DNA from: a bacterium
GTDB taxonomy: Bacteria > Krumholzibacteriota > Krumholzibacteriia > LZORAL124-64-63
DNA: 64,000 bases
Assembly (NCBI GenBank): GCA_024231905.1
Contig: JAAEQC010000033.1
Span: 310,001 to 374,000, forward strand
Direction: 5' to 3'
This document shows, in pieces, positions 55,854 to 64,000 of this stretch. Position numbers and translations under genes: made by a program. Numbering within the stretch: the first letter of the stretch is position 1; every line of letters starts with the position of its first letter. Below the pieces are notes generated by a model. That model made no database searches and was not told the DNA's origin. It was given only the letters and a program-made list of their open reading frames with translations.

Positions 55854-56735
55854 TCAGCGCCCGTCGCAGAAGTCGACGATATCCTCGAACAGACCTTCGC
55901 TACCGTGGGCGGCCAGGATGCCGTGTCCCCCCGTACCGTAGACCTGGAAGCGCGAGGCCTTGTGGCCCGCCTTGCGCTGGAGTATGCGCAAGGACGACGG
56001 GTCGGCCCGGTCGTCGTCGTCGCACTGGGCGGCGTAGATGGGCACCCGCAGGGAACCGATGCGGCCCCGGGCACGGTCCATGCCCTCCATGAGTTCGGCG
56101 TTCCAACCCAGCCAACGGTGCACGAAGCCCAGCCGATGCAGGCGCAGCCGTACGGCCAGCCGCTGCAGCCCCGACTCCCGGGGGACGATGGCCGGCGCCA
56201 GCAGCACCAGGGAGCTGACTCGCTCGGTGCGGGCTAGATGCACGGCCAGTGTCGCGCCGAAGCCCATGCCCACAACATGGATCCGGCCGCCGCCGCGGGC
56301 CAGGAGCCGGAAGCACTGGCTGACCTGTTCCAGGGCCGCTTCCCAGGACACCTCGCTGATGGTGTTGCCTGGCGTGCCGTAATCGGGCAATCGCACCACG
56401 AAGACGGTGTAGCCACTGTCGTGCAGCACGTCGGCCAGTTCGTACAGGTCGCCCGGGCGGGTGGAGATGCCGTGGATCAGGAGAACCGCATCGGGCTGGT
56501 CGTCCGTGATCCGCAACACGCTGCGGTCGGCCTCGGGGATGGCGCGCTCGCGCTCGAAGGCGTGGAGCAGGCGCTGGTGGGCACGCAGGGTGATGACCTG
56601 GCCACGCGGCGTGTCGGGCGTCGGCCGCCGCAGGCGGGAGATGGCCCAGGTGGAAAGGGACAGGGCCTGGGTGCGCCGGGCCAGATCCGGGTTGCGGCGG
56701 GGTTCCGTCGCTCCGTTGTTCCGATTCTCCGCCAT
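55854..56735 (-). CDS. Alpha/beta hydrolase-fold protein lacking the nucleophile Ser
   Basis: 293 residues. After a basic N-terminus, 'AVLLIHGISTRPGDLYELADVLHDSGYTVFVVRLPDYG' is the classic HG oxyanion region of alpha/beta hydrolases, and 'IHVVGMGFGATLAVHLA' is the nucleophile elbow. The elbow reads G-M-G-F-G in place of G-x-S-x-G, so the Ser is Gly. 'VPIYAAQCDDDDRADPSSLRIL' supplies a possible acid and 'GTGGHGI' a His. It may be inactive, or use an unusual mechanism. GAGGAG precedes the ATG. It follows the HAD gene by 12 bases in a three-gene operon. Confidence 0.7.
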   Translation of the reverse strand: MAENRNNGATEPRRNPDLARRTQALSLSTWAISRLRRPTPDTPRGQVITLRAHQRLLHAFERERAIPEADRSVLRITDDQPDAVLLIHGISTRPGDLYELADVLHDSGYTVFVVRLPDYGTPGNTISEVSWEAALEQVSQCFRLLARGGGRIHVVGMGFGATLAVHLARTERVSSLVLLAPAIVPRESGLQRLAVRLRLHRLGFVHRWLGWNAELMEGMDRARGRIGSLRVPIYAAQCDDDDRADPSSLRILQRKAGHKASRFQVYGTGGHGILAAHGSEGLFEDIVDFCDGR

Positions 56736-56747
56736 GGATGCTCCTCG

Positions 56748-57581
56748 TCAATCCGCCGTGTCTAGGGGGCTACCGGTTGCCGCTGCCAGGGCGATGTCCG
56801 CCAGCCGTTCGCACACCAGGTCGGGCCAGTCGTTCTCGTCCAGCCGGCCGAGCACCGCGTGGTCCGCATGCTTGCCCGAAAGGACGAAGGCCGTGCGCAT
56901 ACCGAGGCGTCCGGCGGTCACCAGATCGGCCTCAGGGTCGTCCGAGATAAATAGGCACTCGGTGGGCGCAGTGCCAACCCTTTTCAATGCCTCATGATAG
57001 ATCGCCGCGGCCGGTTTGCCTATGGTCACCTGCCGTCCGGCGCCCCCGACAGCCGCCAGGGCCGCCGCCCAGGCGCCCGGTCCCAGGCGTCGCCGGCCGG
57101 ACTCGTCGAGCCAGAAAGCGTTGCGGTGCAGGGACACCAGGTCCACCCCCCTCTCCAGGACGGCGCCCAGGGCCGCGTCCAGATCGGCCGTGGCCAGGTC
57201 GGGATTCACGCCCAGCACCACAGCTTCGCAAGTGGCCGCGTCCGCAGGTTCGCACCCGGCGGCGGACCACCAATCGGCCAGGCGCGGGTGACCCAGCCAC
57301 AGCAAACGGCGGTGCCCCCGGGCCAGCAGGTGGTCACGGCCCAGGTCGAGAACCCCCACCAGGCGGTCCGCGTCCACGGGGAAGCCCGCTGACGTGAGCC
57401 GGGCGGTCAACTCGTCGGGAGCGTGGGTGGTGTTGTTGCTCACCAGGCAATAGGGCCGTCCGGAGGCGGCCAGCCGGGCGAACCAATCCACAGCGCCGGG
57501 CACCGGTTCGTAGGATTTGTCCCGGACCAGCACGCCCTCGATGTCCAGCAGGTAGGAACGCACCGTTCCCGGTCTCTTCAC
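56748..57581 (-). CDS. HAD-superfamily (NagD/HAD-IIA) phosphatase
   Basis: 277 residues. Motif I reads 'YLLDIEGVLVRD', so the first Asp is kept but the second, usually Asp, is Glu. 'SNNTTHAPDELTARLTSAGF' is motif II with the C2-type cap entry typical of HAD-IIA. 'VTIGKPAAAIYHEALKRVG' contains the motif III Lys, and 'FISDDPEADLVTAGRLGMRTAFVLSG' is motif IV. Substrate unknown; family members act on nucleotides, sugar phosphates or phosphoglycolate. It starts at GTG, overlapping the glycosyltransferase gene stop by 4 bases, and a longer in-frame upstream reading is rejected. Confidence 0.82.
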   Translation of the reverse strand: MKRPGTVRSYLLDIEGVLVRDKSYEPVPGAVDWFARLAASGRPYCLVSNNTTHAPDELTARLTSAGFPVDADRLVGVLDLGRDHLLARGHRRLLWLGHPRLADWWSAAGCEPADAATCEAVVLGVNPDLATADLDAALGAVLERGVDLVSLHRNAFWLDESGRRRLGPGAWAAALAAVGGAGRQVTIGKPAAAIYHEALKRVGTAPTECLFISDDPEADLVTAGRLGMRTAFVLSGKHADHAVLGRLDENDWPDLVCERLADIALAAATGSPLDTAD

Positions 57582-58738
57582 GGGGAGGCCTCCCTCGCTC
57601 GCACCGATTCGTCCAGAAGTTCGTCCCAGGCTTCCACGAGACGGGGCCAGCACCAGGGGTCCAGGTCCCGGTCCAGGGAACAGACGTGGCCGCAGCCCTC
57701 GCCCCGCACCAGGTCGCCCAGCAGGGACACCAGGCCGTCTTCGTCGTCGTAGAAGTGACGCCCCTTGCAGCGGCTGCCGTAGAGGCTCGGATAGACCTGC
57801 TCCCGGGGCAACACCGGGTAGCAGCCGGCATGGACCGCTTCCGCCACGGAGATGCCGAAATACTCCTGGGCGGCGCAACTGACCACCACGTCGGCCCGGG
57901 CCAGCAGCGCGTCGTAATCCGCCCGTTGGGGCAGGTAACCCCGGGCCACGCAGCGATCGCCGAGGCGGGCGGACAGGTCGGTGAAGACAGCCTCGCCGCC
58001 GCGGCCCTCCCCCAGCAGGGCCACGTCGAAATCGAGACCGACGTCCAGCAGCCGAATCACCGCCCGGGCGAAGAGTTCCGGCCGCTTGTCGAATTCCCAG
58101 CGGTGGTTCCACAGCAGCAACGGACGCTCGCCCCGGGGCCAGGCGGGACCCGCCTCCGAGTCGCAGGGACCACCGCGGTACTGGGGAAAGTGGTCCTCCG
58201 GCAGGGGCGCCCGGTCCAGGCCCACGCCGAGCACCGTGCTGCGAGCGGCCAGGCGGGCGCGCACGTTCCGCGGCACGGCCTCGGGCATCTTGCTGAGGTA
58301 TTCCGGCAGGGCCTCGAGGAAGACCTCCCGGTGCCAGTCGGAATTGAAAACGATCCGGTCCGCGGCCAGAGCGCTGACGATATTGGTGAACCCGAAGTGG
58401 AAATCGAACTCCTCCTCCGGGGACAGGGGGTAGGTGAGCTGGTTCTCGTGCATATACAGGAGCACCGGCAGGCGGTCCAGGGGCGGCGCCAGGAGGCCCC
58501 GCAGGTCGGCCACGTTGACGTAGCCCGTGGCCAGGATCAACTCCGGCGGCGGACCCTCCGCCTCGTTCAGCAGGTCAGCGAACCACACGGCCGCGCCCCG
58601 CATGCGCCATTTCCAGAAACGGGCCGGTAAAGTCAACGCCGTGTACTCGTGGACCGAGTGCCTCGCCAGACCCTGCCGGAATGCCCGATGCGAGCCTCCG
58701 TCATAAGCTTCGAGGAATGCCAGGCGACGGGCGATCAT
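57578..58738 (-). CDS. DUF3524 glycosyltransferase (queuosine-tRNA mannosyltransferase-like)
   Basis: 386 residues. It resembles the DUF3524 / GTDC1 family (human QTMAN, which adds mannose to queuosine in tRNA-Asp): 'FLEAYDGGSHRAFRQGLARHS' at the N-terminus, 'LYMHENQLTYPLSPEEEFDFHFGFTNIVSALAADRIVFNSDWHRE' in the middle, and 'LLLWNHRWEFDKRPELFARAVIRL' plus 'YFGISVAEAVHAGCYPVLP' in the C-terminal GT-B domain. Bacterial homologues have been less studied than the human enzyme, so the acceptor here is inferred from the family. queF, a queuosine-pathway gene, lies 3.5 kb away. AAGGAG precedes the ATG. Confidence 0.82.
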   Translation of the reverse strand: MIARRLAFLEAYDGGSHRAFRQGLARHSVHEYTALTLPARFWKWRMRGAAVWFADLLNEAEGPPPELILATGYVNVADLRGLLAPPLDRLPVLLYMHENQLTYPLSPEEEFDFHFGFTNIVSALAADRIVFNSDWHREVFLEALPEYLSKMPEAVPRNVRARLAARSTVLGVGLDRAPLPEDHFPQYRGGPCDSEAGPAWPRGERPLLLWNHRWEFDKRPELFARAVIRLLDVGLDFDVALLGEGRGGEAVFTDLSARLGDRCVARGYLPQRADYDALLARADVVVSCAAQEYFGISVAEAVHAGCYPVLPREQVYPSLYGSRCKGRHFYDDEDGLVSLLGDLVRGEGCGHVCSLDRDLDPWCWPRLVEAWDELLDESVRAREASP

Positions 58739-58804
58739 GCTCTCTCGCTTCTCCTTGCACGATTCCGACGACGGATCAGCGCAGATTACAATTCCTCAAC
58801 AGGA

Positions 58805-58833
58805 TTGATCCTGACCCGGGGATTCTTTATAAT
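58805..58833 (+). promoter_or_regulatory. Sigma-70 promoter for the subtilase gene
   Basis: TTGATC (four of six), a 17-base spacer and a perfect TATAAT. The implied transcript start (~58840) gives a 5' leader of about 135 bases. The leader shows no known riboswitch consensus. Confidence 0.75.
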
Positions 58834-58974
58834 CCATGTTGCCACAAGTAGGTACGGGTATTTTCGTGCGGTCCTTTCGCCCGGGCCGACGAATTGCATG
58901 GGCGCGGTCGAATCCACCGGTGCGCCTGGCGCCTGTGGCCTGCATTGTACCCTGAGAATCGAGGTCCTTGCTCC

Positions 58975-61900
58975 ATGAAAACCCCTGTCATGATCCTCCT
59001 GCTCGCCCTTCTGGCCGCCGGATCCGCCTTCGCCGTGGAATACGAGAACTCCAGAGTGGTCGGCCACGTGCCCGATCGCCTGCTCGTCACCCTGGCGGTC
59101 GGCGTGACACCGAATCCCGACAAGGCGGCCGGCCCCGACCGGATGGGCGTCCCCGCCCTCGACGCCGTGGCCCAGCGGTATCCCTTGCGCAGGATCGCCC
59201 CCCTGTACGCAGGCATGACGGACAACTTCGTGGACAAGTCCATCCACAACCTGCTCGATCGCGAGTACGCGATCGACCTGACCTCCGGCGCCGACCTCGA
59301 GGCCGCCAAGGCCGCCTACGAGGCACTGCCCGAGGTGGAGCGGGTCCACTACGTGGCCATCTGCAAGGTGGACGACGCCTACCTGCCCAACGACCCCGGC
59401 TTACCCTCCCAGTGGCATCTGCGCGCCAGCGGCTACGGCAAGGACATCCGCGCGGTCGGCGCCTGGGGCCACACCCTGGGCGATACGAACGTGGTCGTGG
59501 CGGTCATCGATACGGGCGTCGACTGGAACCATCCGGACCTGGGCGGCACCCACCCGGACAAGGTGAACGGTTCGATCTGGACCAACTGGGCCGAGTACCA
59601 CGGCACCCCCGGCGTGGACGACGACAGCAACGGCTACGTGGACGACATCCGCGGCTGGGACTGGGTGGACGTGGGCGACGAGGGTTACCCGCTCCAGGAC
59701 GACACGACCCCCGACAACGACCCCTCCGACTACGCGGGCCACGGCACCAACTGCTCCGGCTGCATCGCCCCCGTCACCGACAACAGCACGGGCATCGCCG
59801 CCACGGCTCCAGGCGTGAAGATCATGGCCCTGCGTGCCGGTTGGCTGCCCAGGGACGCCGCCGGGGCGGTCGTGCGCATGGACTACTGCGCCCAGGCCAT
59901 GGTGTACGCCGCCAACAACGGCGCCAACGTGATCAACTGCAGCTGGGGTTCCAGCTCTTATCTTTTAAGCGCGGTCGCCACGTGCCAGTCGGCCAACGTG
60001 CTGATCGTGGCTTCGGCCGGCAACGACGCCGATGAGGTGTCCGACTACCTGGCCACCCGTTCGGGGGTCATGTCCGTAGCGGCCACGGACCAGGGCGACT
60101 CCAAGGCCGACTTCTCGAGCTACGGCACCTGGGTGGAACTCAGCGCGCCCGGCGTGGCCATCTACACCACCCACTTCGACGGTTCCTCGGCCACCTCCAC
60201 CTACGCCTCGGTCCAGGGCACGAGCTTCTCGGCGCCCATCACCGCCGGCGCGGCCGCCCTGGTCTGGTCAGCCAATCCCGGACTGAGCTACTCCCAGGTG
60301 GCGGACATCCTCATGAATTCCGCCGACCCCATCGACGCCCTGAATCCGGGGCTGGAAGGCAAACTCGGCGCCGGGCGCCTGAATCTGCTGGCGGCCCTGG
60401 GCGACCATATGCACCGCTTCCCCGAGGAGTTCCCCACCCTTTACGACGCCATGAACTCGGCCGCCCCCGGCGATACGGTCGGTGTGCTGGGCGGCGCGGT
60501 GCTGAGCGACATCGCCAGCATCCCCGACGGTGTGAAGGTCTTCGGGGGCTACAACGCCGACTACCTGAGCCGCGACCCCCTGGGCAACCCCTCGGTGATC
60601 CAGGGCGCCTCCCACAAGTCGACGGTCTCCTTCCACAGCGCCGGTCCCACCACCGAACTGGACGGCTTCCTGATCCAGGGCGGCGGCGGCTCCCTGCAGT
60701 CGGGCGTGCCCGGCACGGCGCGCTGCGGCGGCGGCGTCCTCATCCAGAACCAGTCGCCGACCCTGCGCAATCTCACCATCACCGGCAATTCCGTGGGCTC
60801 CGCCTCCACTCTCGGCGCCGGCGCCGGCATCATGATGAGCGGCTCGTCCTCCCTGATCGAGGACGTGATCGTCACCGGCAACACGGGCATCCACGGCGGC
60901 GCCTTCTACGCCTACCAGAGCAGCCCGACCCTGGTCCGCTGCTCCCTCTCCTCGAGCACGCTCACCTGGGATAACCCCACTTTTCCGCCCAAGGGCGGCG
61001 GCGTGCACGCCATCGATTCGGAATTGACCATGATCGACTGCCTGGTGCAGGACAACGGCGAGGTGGTCCGCGGCGGCGGCATCTACCTGGAGCAGGCCGG
61101 CGGCACCGCAAGCTTGACCATGACCGGCGGCGAGGTCTCCGGCAACACCTCGCGGGAGCGGGGCTCTGGCGTCTTCCAGCTGGGCGGCACGGCCGATCTC
61201 ACACGGGTCCATGTCCATGACAACGTGCGCAGCACGCTTGCCACCTTCGCCGGCGGCGGCGGACTCAGCTTCGACGGGGCCACGGTCGTGGCCGACAGCA
61301 TGACCGTCCTGGACAACACGGCCCACAACGGCGCGGGCTTCCTTTTCGAGAACTGCCCCGACGCCCAGGTCACCAACTCGGTGCTGGCCGGCAACGCCTC
61401 CGACTACTACGGCGGTGCCATCGCCTACCAGAACTGTACCGCCGGTGGATCCATCGGCAACACCATCGCCGACAACGCCGCCCCCGCGGCGGGCGCCGGC
61501 GGCATCTATGTGGCCACCACCGCCTTCACCATGGCCAACACGATCCTCGCCCTGAACACCGGCGGCACGAGCCTGGGCAACGGCCTCGGCCTGGCGTCCG
61601 GTTCGGCGGCGGTGAGTTGCTCGGACGTGTGGGGCAACGCCAATGCCGACTGGTCCGGCCTGACCGATCCGACGGGCACCGACGGCAACATCTCCGCCGA
61701 TCCCCAGCTCTGCCACGTGGACACGCGGGACTTCACCGTGGGCAACACCTCGCCCTGCCGGCCGGCCTACTCGGGCGGCTGCGGCCTCATCGGCGCCCTG
61801 GACGGCCTCTGCGACGTGTCCGCGGTGGGTGACGGGGAGATCCCGGACGGCGTGCCGACGGTCTTCCGGGTGGAACAGAACTTCCCCAACCCGTTCAACC

Positions 61901-62136
61901 CCAAGACCGTCATCCGCTTCAGCCTGCCCGAGGCCGGTCGCACGGTGGTGACGATCTTCGACGTGCGCGGACGCCGGGTGAACGAGTTGTTGAACGAGGA
62001 CCTGGCCGCCAACACCCACGAGGTCTCCTGGACGGGCCTGGACAAGGGCGGCCGCCAGGTATCGGCGGGCGTCTACTTCTACAAGGTTTCCAGCGGCGAC
62101 CACCAGGCCGTGGGCCGCATGGCTCTGGTCAAATGA
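58975..62136 (+). CDS. Secreted S8 subtilase with beta-helix and FlgD-type sorting domain
   Basis: 1,053 residues. A signal peptide (MILLLALLAAGSAFA) is followed by a possible inhibitor-type pro-region (to ~140). The S8 domain has the catalytic triad Asp179 (VAVIDTGVDWNHPDL), His256 (AGHGTNCSG) and Ser417 (GTSFSAP). From ~480, right-handed parallel beta-helix repeats rich in N-[LIV]-x-[IVL]-x-x-N patterns ('LRNLTITGNSVG') extend to ~940. The C-terminal ~85 residues ('NFPNPFNPKTVIRFSLPEAGRTVVTIFDVRGRRV') are a sorting domain homologous in form to that of the FG-GAP protein. GAGGTCC precedes the ATG. Confidence 0.9.
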   Translation: MKTPVMILLLALLAAGSAFAVEYENSRVVGHVPDRLLVTLAVGVTPNPDKAAGPDRMGVPALDAVAQRYPLRRIAPLYAGMTDNFVDKSIHNLLDREYAIDLTSGADLEAAKAAYEALPEVERVHYVAICKVDDAYLPNDPGLPSQWHLRASGYGKDIRAVGAWGHTLGDTNVVVAVIDTGVDWNHPDLGGTHPDKVNGSIWTNWAEYHGTPGVDDDSNGYVDDIRGWDWVDVGDEGYPLQDDTTPDNDPSDYAGHGTNCSGCIAPVTDNSTGIAATAPGVKIMALRAGWLPRDAAGAVVRMDYCAQAMVYAANNGANVINCSWGSSSYLLSAVATCQSANVLIVASAGNDADEVSDYLATRSGVMSVAATDQGDSKADFSSYGTWVELSAPGVAIYTTHFDGSSATSTYASVQGTSFSAPITAGAAALVWSANPGLSYSQVADILMNSADPIDALNPGLEGKLGAGRLNLLAALGDHMHRFPEEFPTLYDAMNSAAPGDTVGVLGGAVLSDIASIPDGVKVFGGYNADYLSRDPLGNPSVIQGASHKSTVSFHSAGPTTELDGFLIQGGGGSLQSGVPGTARCGGGVLIQNQSPTLRNLTITGNSVGSASTLGAGAGIMMSGSSSLIEDVIVTGNTGIHGGAFYAYQSSPTLVRCSLSSSTLTWDNPTFPPKGGGVHAIDSELTMIDCLVQDNGEVVRGGGIYLEQAGGTASLTMTGGEVSGNTSRERGSGVFQLGGTADLTRVHVHDNVRSTLATFAGGGGLSFDGATVVADSMTVLDNTAHNGAGFLFENCPDAQVTNSVLAGNASDYYGGAIAYQNCTAGGSIGNTIADNAAPAAGAGGIYVATTAFTMANTILALNTGGTSLGNGLGLASGSAAVSCSDVWGNANADWSGLTDPTGTDGNISADPQLCHVDTRDFTVGNTSPCRPAYSGGCGLIGALDGLCDVSAVGDGEIPDGVPTVFRVEQNFPNPFNPKTVIRFSLPEAGRTVVTIFDVRGRRVNELLNEDLAANTHEVSWTGLDKGGRQVSAGVYFYKVSSGDHQAVGRMALVK

Positions 62137-62156
62137 TCCCGCGCTGACCGCGCACG

Positions 62157-62188
62157 AAAGGCCCCGGGCTCCGGTCCGGGGCCTTTTC
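62157..62188 (+). terminator. Intrinsic terminator after the subtilase gene
   Basis: An 11-bp perfect stem (AAAGGCCCCGG with CCGGGGCCTTT) and an 8-base loop end in TTTT, 20 bases after the stop. This is a good Rho-independent terminator. Confidence 0.88.
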
Positions 62189-62250
62189 GCGTGGCGCCCG
62201 GAACCGCCCGCCGCTAGACTTCCCCACGGCACCAACCCCCGGAGGAAACC

Positions 62251-62622
62251 ATGCCCAGCCAACCCACGCACGAGCTCGAGACTTTCCCGAATCCGACCCC
62301 GGAACGGGACTACGAGATCGAATTCGACTGCCCCGAGTTCACCTGCCTCTGCCCGCTCACGGGCCAGCCGGACTTCGCCAAGTTCCGCATCACATACATC
62401 CCCGGCGAGAAGTGCGTGGAGTTGAAGTCCCTCAAGCTGTACCTGTGGTCCTACCGGGATCTGGGCGCGTTCCACGAGAAGGTCACCAACGACATTCTCA
62501 GCGACCTGGTCCGGGCCGCGGCGCCGCGCTTCATGGAGATCCGGGGGGAATGGTTCGTGCGCGGCGGCATCACCACCTGGGTCACCGCCAGCCACACGGA
62601 CGAGAACTGGGAGAACTCCTAG
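62251..62622 (+). CDS. queF: NADPH-dependent 7-cyano-7-deazaguanine (preQ0) reductase, type I
   Basis: 123 residues, the short type I form. It reduces the nitrile of preQ0 to the amine preQ1 for queuosine synthesis. The catalytic Cys34 is in '[14 protein letters not shown]', with Asp41 as the general acid, then '[16 protein letters not shown]' (Glu/Lys/Ser specificity motif) and 'FHEKVTNDI' (His75). GGAGG precedes the ATG by 8 bases. Its stop shares CTAG with the convergent amrS stop. Confidence 0.95.
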   Translation: MPSQPTHELETFPNPTPERDYEIEFDCPEFTCLCPLTGQPDFAKFRITYIPGEKCVELKSLKLYLWSYRDLGAFHEKVTNDILSDLVRAAAPRFMEIRGEWFVRGGITTWVTASHTDENWENS

Positions 62623-63617
62623 GCCACGACCACCGGCACCGGCGCACCGCAACCCGGGCAGGCGGCGCCGTCCAGGTGCACGCGGGCGGCGTAGCCCTGG
62701 CGGGCGATGAGCAGCTGCCCACATGCCGTGCAGATCGTATCGCGGCCCTCCCGTCCAGCCACATTCCCCAGGTACACCCAATCCAGCCGGTCCCGGGCCT
62801 GCGTGCGGGCCCGCACCAGGGTCTCCCGCGGCGTGGGCGGCGCCTCGAGCTTCCAGGCCGGCCGGTAGGCGCAGAAGTGCAGGGGGACGTGCCGGCCCAG
62901 ACCCGCCACGAAATCCACCAGCCGGTCCACCTGCTCCGGGGCGTCGTTGTGACCGGGGATGAGCAGGTTCGTCACCTCCAGATGGACGCCGGCCTCGGCG
63001 AAGGCGGTGATGGCCGCCAGCACGGGTTCCAGGCTGGCGCGGCACACCTTGCGGTAGAAACGGCCGTCCATGGATTTGAGATCCACGTTGGCCGCGTCGA
63101 TCAACGGCAGGATTTCGGCCAGAGGCCCGGGTTCCAGAAAGCCGTTGGTCACCAGCACGGTCTTCAGTCCCTGCGCGCGGGCCAGGCGCGCGGTGTCGCG
63201 GACGAACTCGAACCACACCAGGGGCTCACTGTAGGTGAAGGCGATGCCCACCGACTCCTCGGCCAGGGCCATCTCGACCACCTCGGCCGGCGTGGCGGCG
63301 GAGGTGCGCTGGTCCTGCTCCTGGCTCAGGTGCCAGTTCTGGCAAAAGAGGCAGTGAAGGTTGCAGCCCGGGGCGGCCACCGAGAGGATGGACCGGCCCG
63401 GGTAGAAGTGGTAGAGGGGTTTCTTCTCAATGGGGTCGAGGCCCACGGCGGCCAGACGGCCGTAGTGGAGCAGGCGCATGGTGCCGCTCTCGTTGGCCCG
63501 GGTGCCGCAGGGACCCTTCTGGCCGTCGCGGAGACGGCAACCGATAGGACAGAGGTCGCAGGCGGTCTGGCCGTTGGGCAGGGGGTGCCACCAGGCGGCA
63601 GAGGCGGTGGTGGTCAT
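62619..63617 (-). CDS. amrS: AmmeMemoRadiSam-system radical SAM enzyme
   Basis: 332 residues. An N-terminal Cys-rich segment (C20, C23, C27, C37) precedes the radical SAM motif CNLHCLFC (Cys85, Cys89, Cys92), the CxxxCxxC that binds the 4Fe-4S cluster. '[18 protein letters not shown]' is the AmrS-specific entry. The C-terminus has CTACG and CPGCG zinc-knuckle pairs, usual in this family. Memo and AMMECR1-type partners are not in the window. Its molecular role is not established. The Shine-Dalgarno (AAAGG) is distant. It is divergent from the lipoprotein gene, and the two candidate promoters lie between them. Confidence 0.85.
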   Translation of the reverse strand: MTTTASAAWWHPLPNGQTACDLCPIGCRLRDGQKGPCGTRANESGTMRLLHYGRLAAVGLDPIEKKPLYHFYPGRSILSVAAPGCNLHCLFCQNWHLSQEQDQRTSAATPAEVVEMALAEESVGIAFTYSEPLVWFEFVRDTARLARAQGLKTVLVTNGFLEPGPLAEILPLIDAANVDLKSMDGRFYRKVCRASLEPVLAAITAFAEAGVHLEVTNLLIPGHNDAPEQVDRLVDFVAGLGRHVPLHFCAYRPAWKLEAPPTPRETLVRARTQARDRLDWVYLGNVAGREGRDTICTACGQLLIARQGYAARVHLDGAACPGCGAPVPVVVA

Positions 63618-63662
63618 GGCTGGGCGCGCCTTTCCGGGACGGCGGGGGGCGGTCGCTGGTAC

Positions 63663-63692
63663 AATCTAGCACCGATCGGGGATGGCGTTCAA
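63663..63692 (-). promoter_or_regulatory. Candidate promoter for amrS
   Basis: On the minus strand, TTGAAC (four of six), 18 bases and TAGATT (four of six), about 50 bases before the ATG. A modest match with acceptable spacing. Confidence 0.4.
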
Positions 63693-63701
63693 TGCCGTGC
63701 C

Positions 63702-63730
63702 TTGAGTGGGCGATGACAATTCGCTAGAAT
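63702..63730 (+). promoter_or_regulatory. Candidate promoter for the terminal lipoprotein gene
   Basis: TTGAGT (four of six), a 17-base spacer and TAGAAT (five of six), 60 bases before the ATG of the terminal gene. Confidence 0.6.
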
Positions 63731-63790
63731 CACCGGGACATCACGATCCATATCGTGCACCGGATCCTATCCGCGCCCTGGAGCCGTAAC

Positions 63791-64000
63791 ATGCAATTCC
63801 GCCCCCCTCGCTCGCCCGCACACATCCTGTCCCCGGCCCTGCTCATCATCCTCGTGCTGGGACCCTCAGCCTGCAGCGTGGACAACTCCTTCGACCCGGT
63901 ACCGCCGACAGGCAAGTTCGAGATCTATGGCGACCTGGAAATCGACACGCAGCTTGAAATGGACAACCTGAAAGGGATCCGGCGTATCGTGGGCGACCTA
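63791..64000 (+). CDS. Lipoprotein of unknown function, N-terminal part (window edge)
   Basis: The first 70 residues. A basic/Pro N-terminus, a hydrophobic run (LLIILVLG) and a lipobox-like 'PSAC' give a lipoprotein signal with Cys at ~28. The start of the mature chain, 'GKFEIYGDLEIDTQLEMDNLKGIRRIVGDL', shows repeated [IL]xGDL[ED][IL] strands that suggest a beta-helix or receptor-L-domain-like repeat. CTGGAG lies 8 bases before the ATG. The gene continues beyond the window. Confidence 0.75.
   Translation, partial: MQFRPPRSPAHILSPALLIILVLGPSACSVDNSFDPVPPTGKFEIYGDLEIDTQLEMDNLKGIRRIVGDL

Overview
The window is one contiguous, gene-dense, G+C-rich (about two thirds by eye) bacterial chromosome segment. 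No rRNA, prophage, IS element or CRISPR array is visible. Several features suggest an FCB-type or candidate-phylum bacterium such as the Eisenbacteria, Krumholzibacteria or Gemmatimonadota: secreted proteins ending in a FlgD-like 'NPFNP' sorting domain, a VPS10/BNR giant protein, a CHAT-TPR protein, and a pilus/secretion cluster. This placement is inference; no marker gene settles it.

Layout. 1-3.9 kb (minus): metH (cut by the window edge), a Bax-like glucosaminidase, a polysaccharide deacetylase and a PD40 propeller protein. 4-9.3 kb (plus): a VPS10-like secreted protein and a metzincin lipoprotein with a possible leaderless start. 9.3-13.9 kb (minus): a Yip1 protein, a MacA-like adaptor and two MacB-like permeases, with no ATPase. 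14.1-18.6 kb (plus): tRNA(CAT), tilS, ftsH, folP. 18.6-28.4 kb (minus): an HDOD gene and a type II secretion/MSHA-like pilus assembly operon that includes a pseudopilin with three head-like segments. 28.7-33.6 kb (minus): a CHAT-TPR protein, an ECF sigma factor and its zinc-finger anti-sigma. 33.7-37.8 kb (plus): a 14-repeat FG-GAP secreted protein. 38-40.2 kb: convergent DAHP synthase and chorismate synthase. 40.5-41.6 kb: an HNH-family gene with an AT-rich upstream region. 41.5-48.3 kb: a trp operon (E, G, D, CF fusion, B, A) behind a promoter, a Trp-rich leader peptide and an intrinsic terminator, which is a textbook ribosome-mediated attenuator. 48.4-49.2 kb: cdaA. 49.2-54.7 kb (minus): an unusual signalling cassette. 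55-58.7 kb: a hypothetical gene convergent with a degenerate alpha/beta hydrolase, a HAD phosphatase and a DUF3524 (queuosine-tRNA mannosyltransferase-like) operon. 59-62.1 kb: a subtilase. 62.2-63.6 kb: queF and amrS. The last 210 bases begin a lipoprotein gene.

Functional themes. Aromatic and tryptophan synthesis is concentrated at 38-48 kb: aroF and aroC make chorismate and the attenuated trp operon consumes it. tRNA biology recurs in the tRNA(CAT)-tilS pair and in queF with a DUF3524 enzyme. Envelope export and sensing form the third theme. The candidates for undescribed systems are the 49-54.7 kb signalling cassette and the CHAT/ECF/anti-sigma cassette. Promoter calls are from manual -35/-10 matching and are moderate in confidence unless stated.
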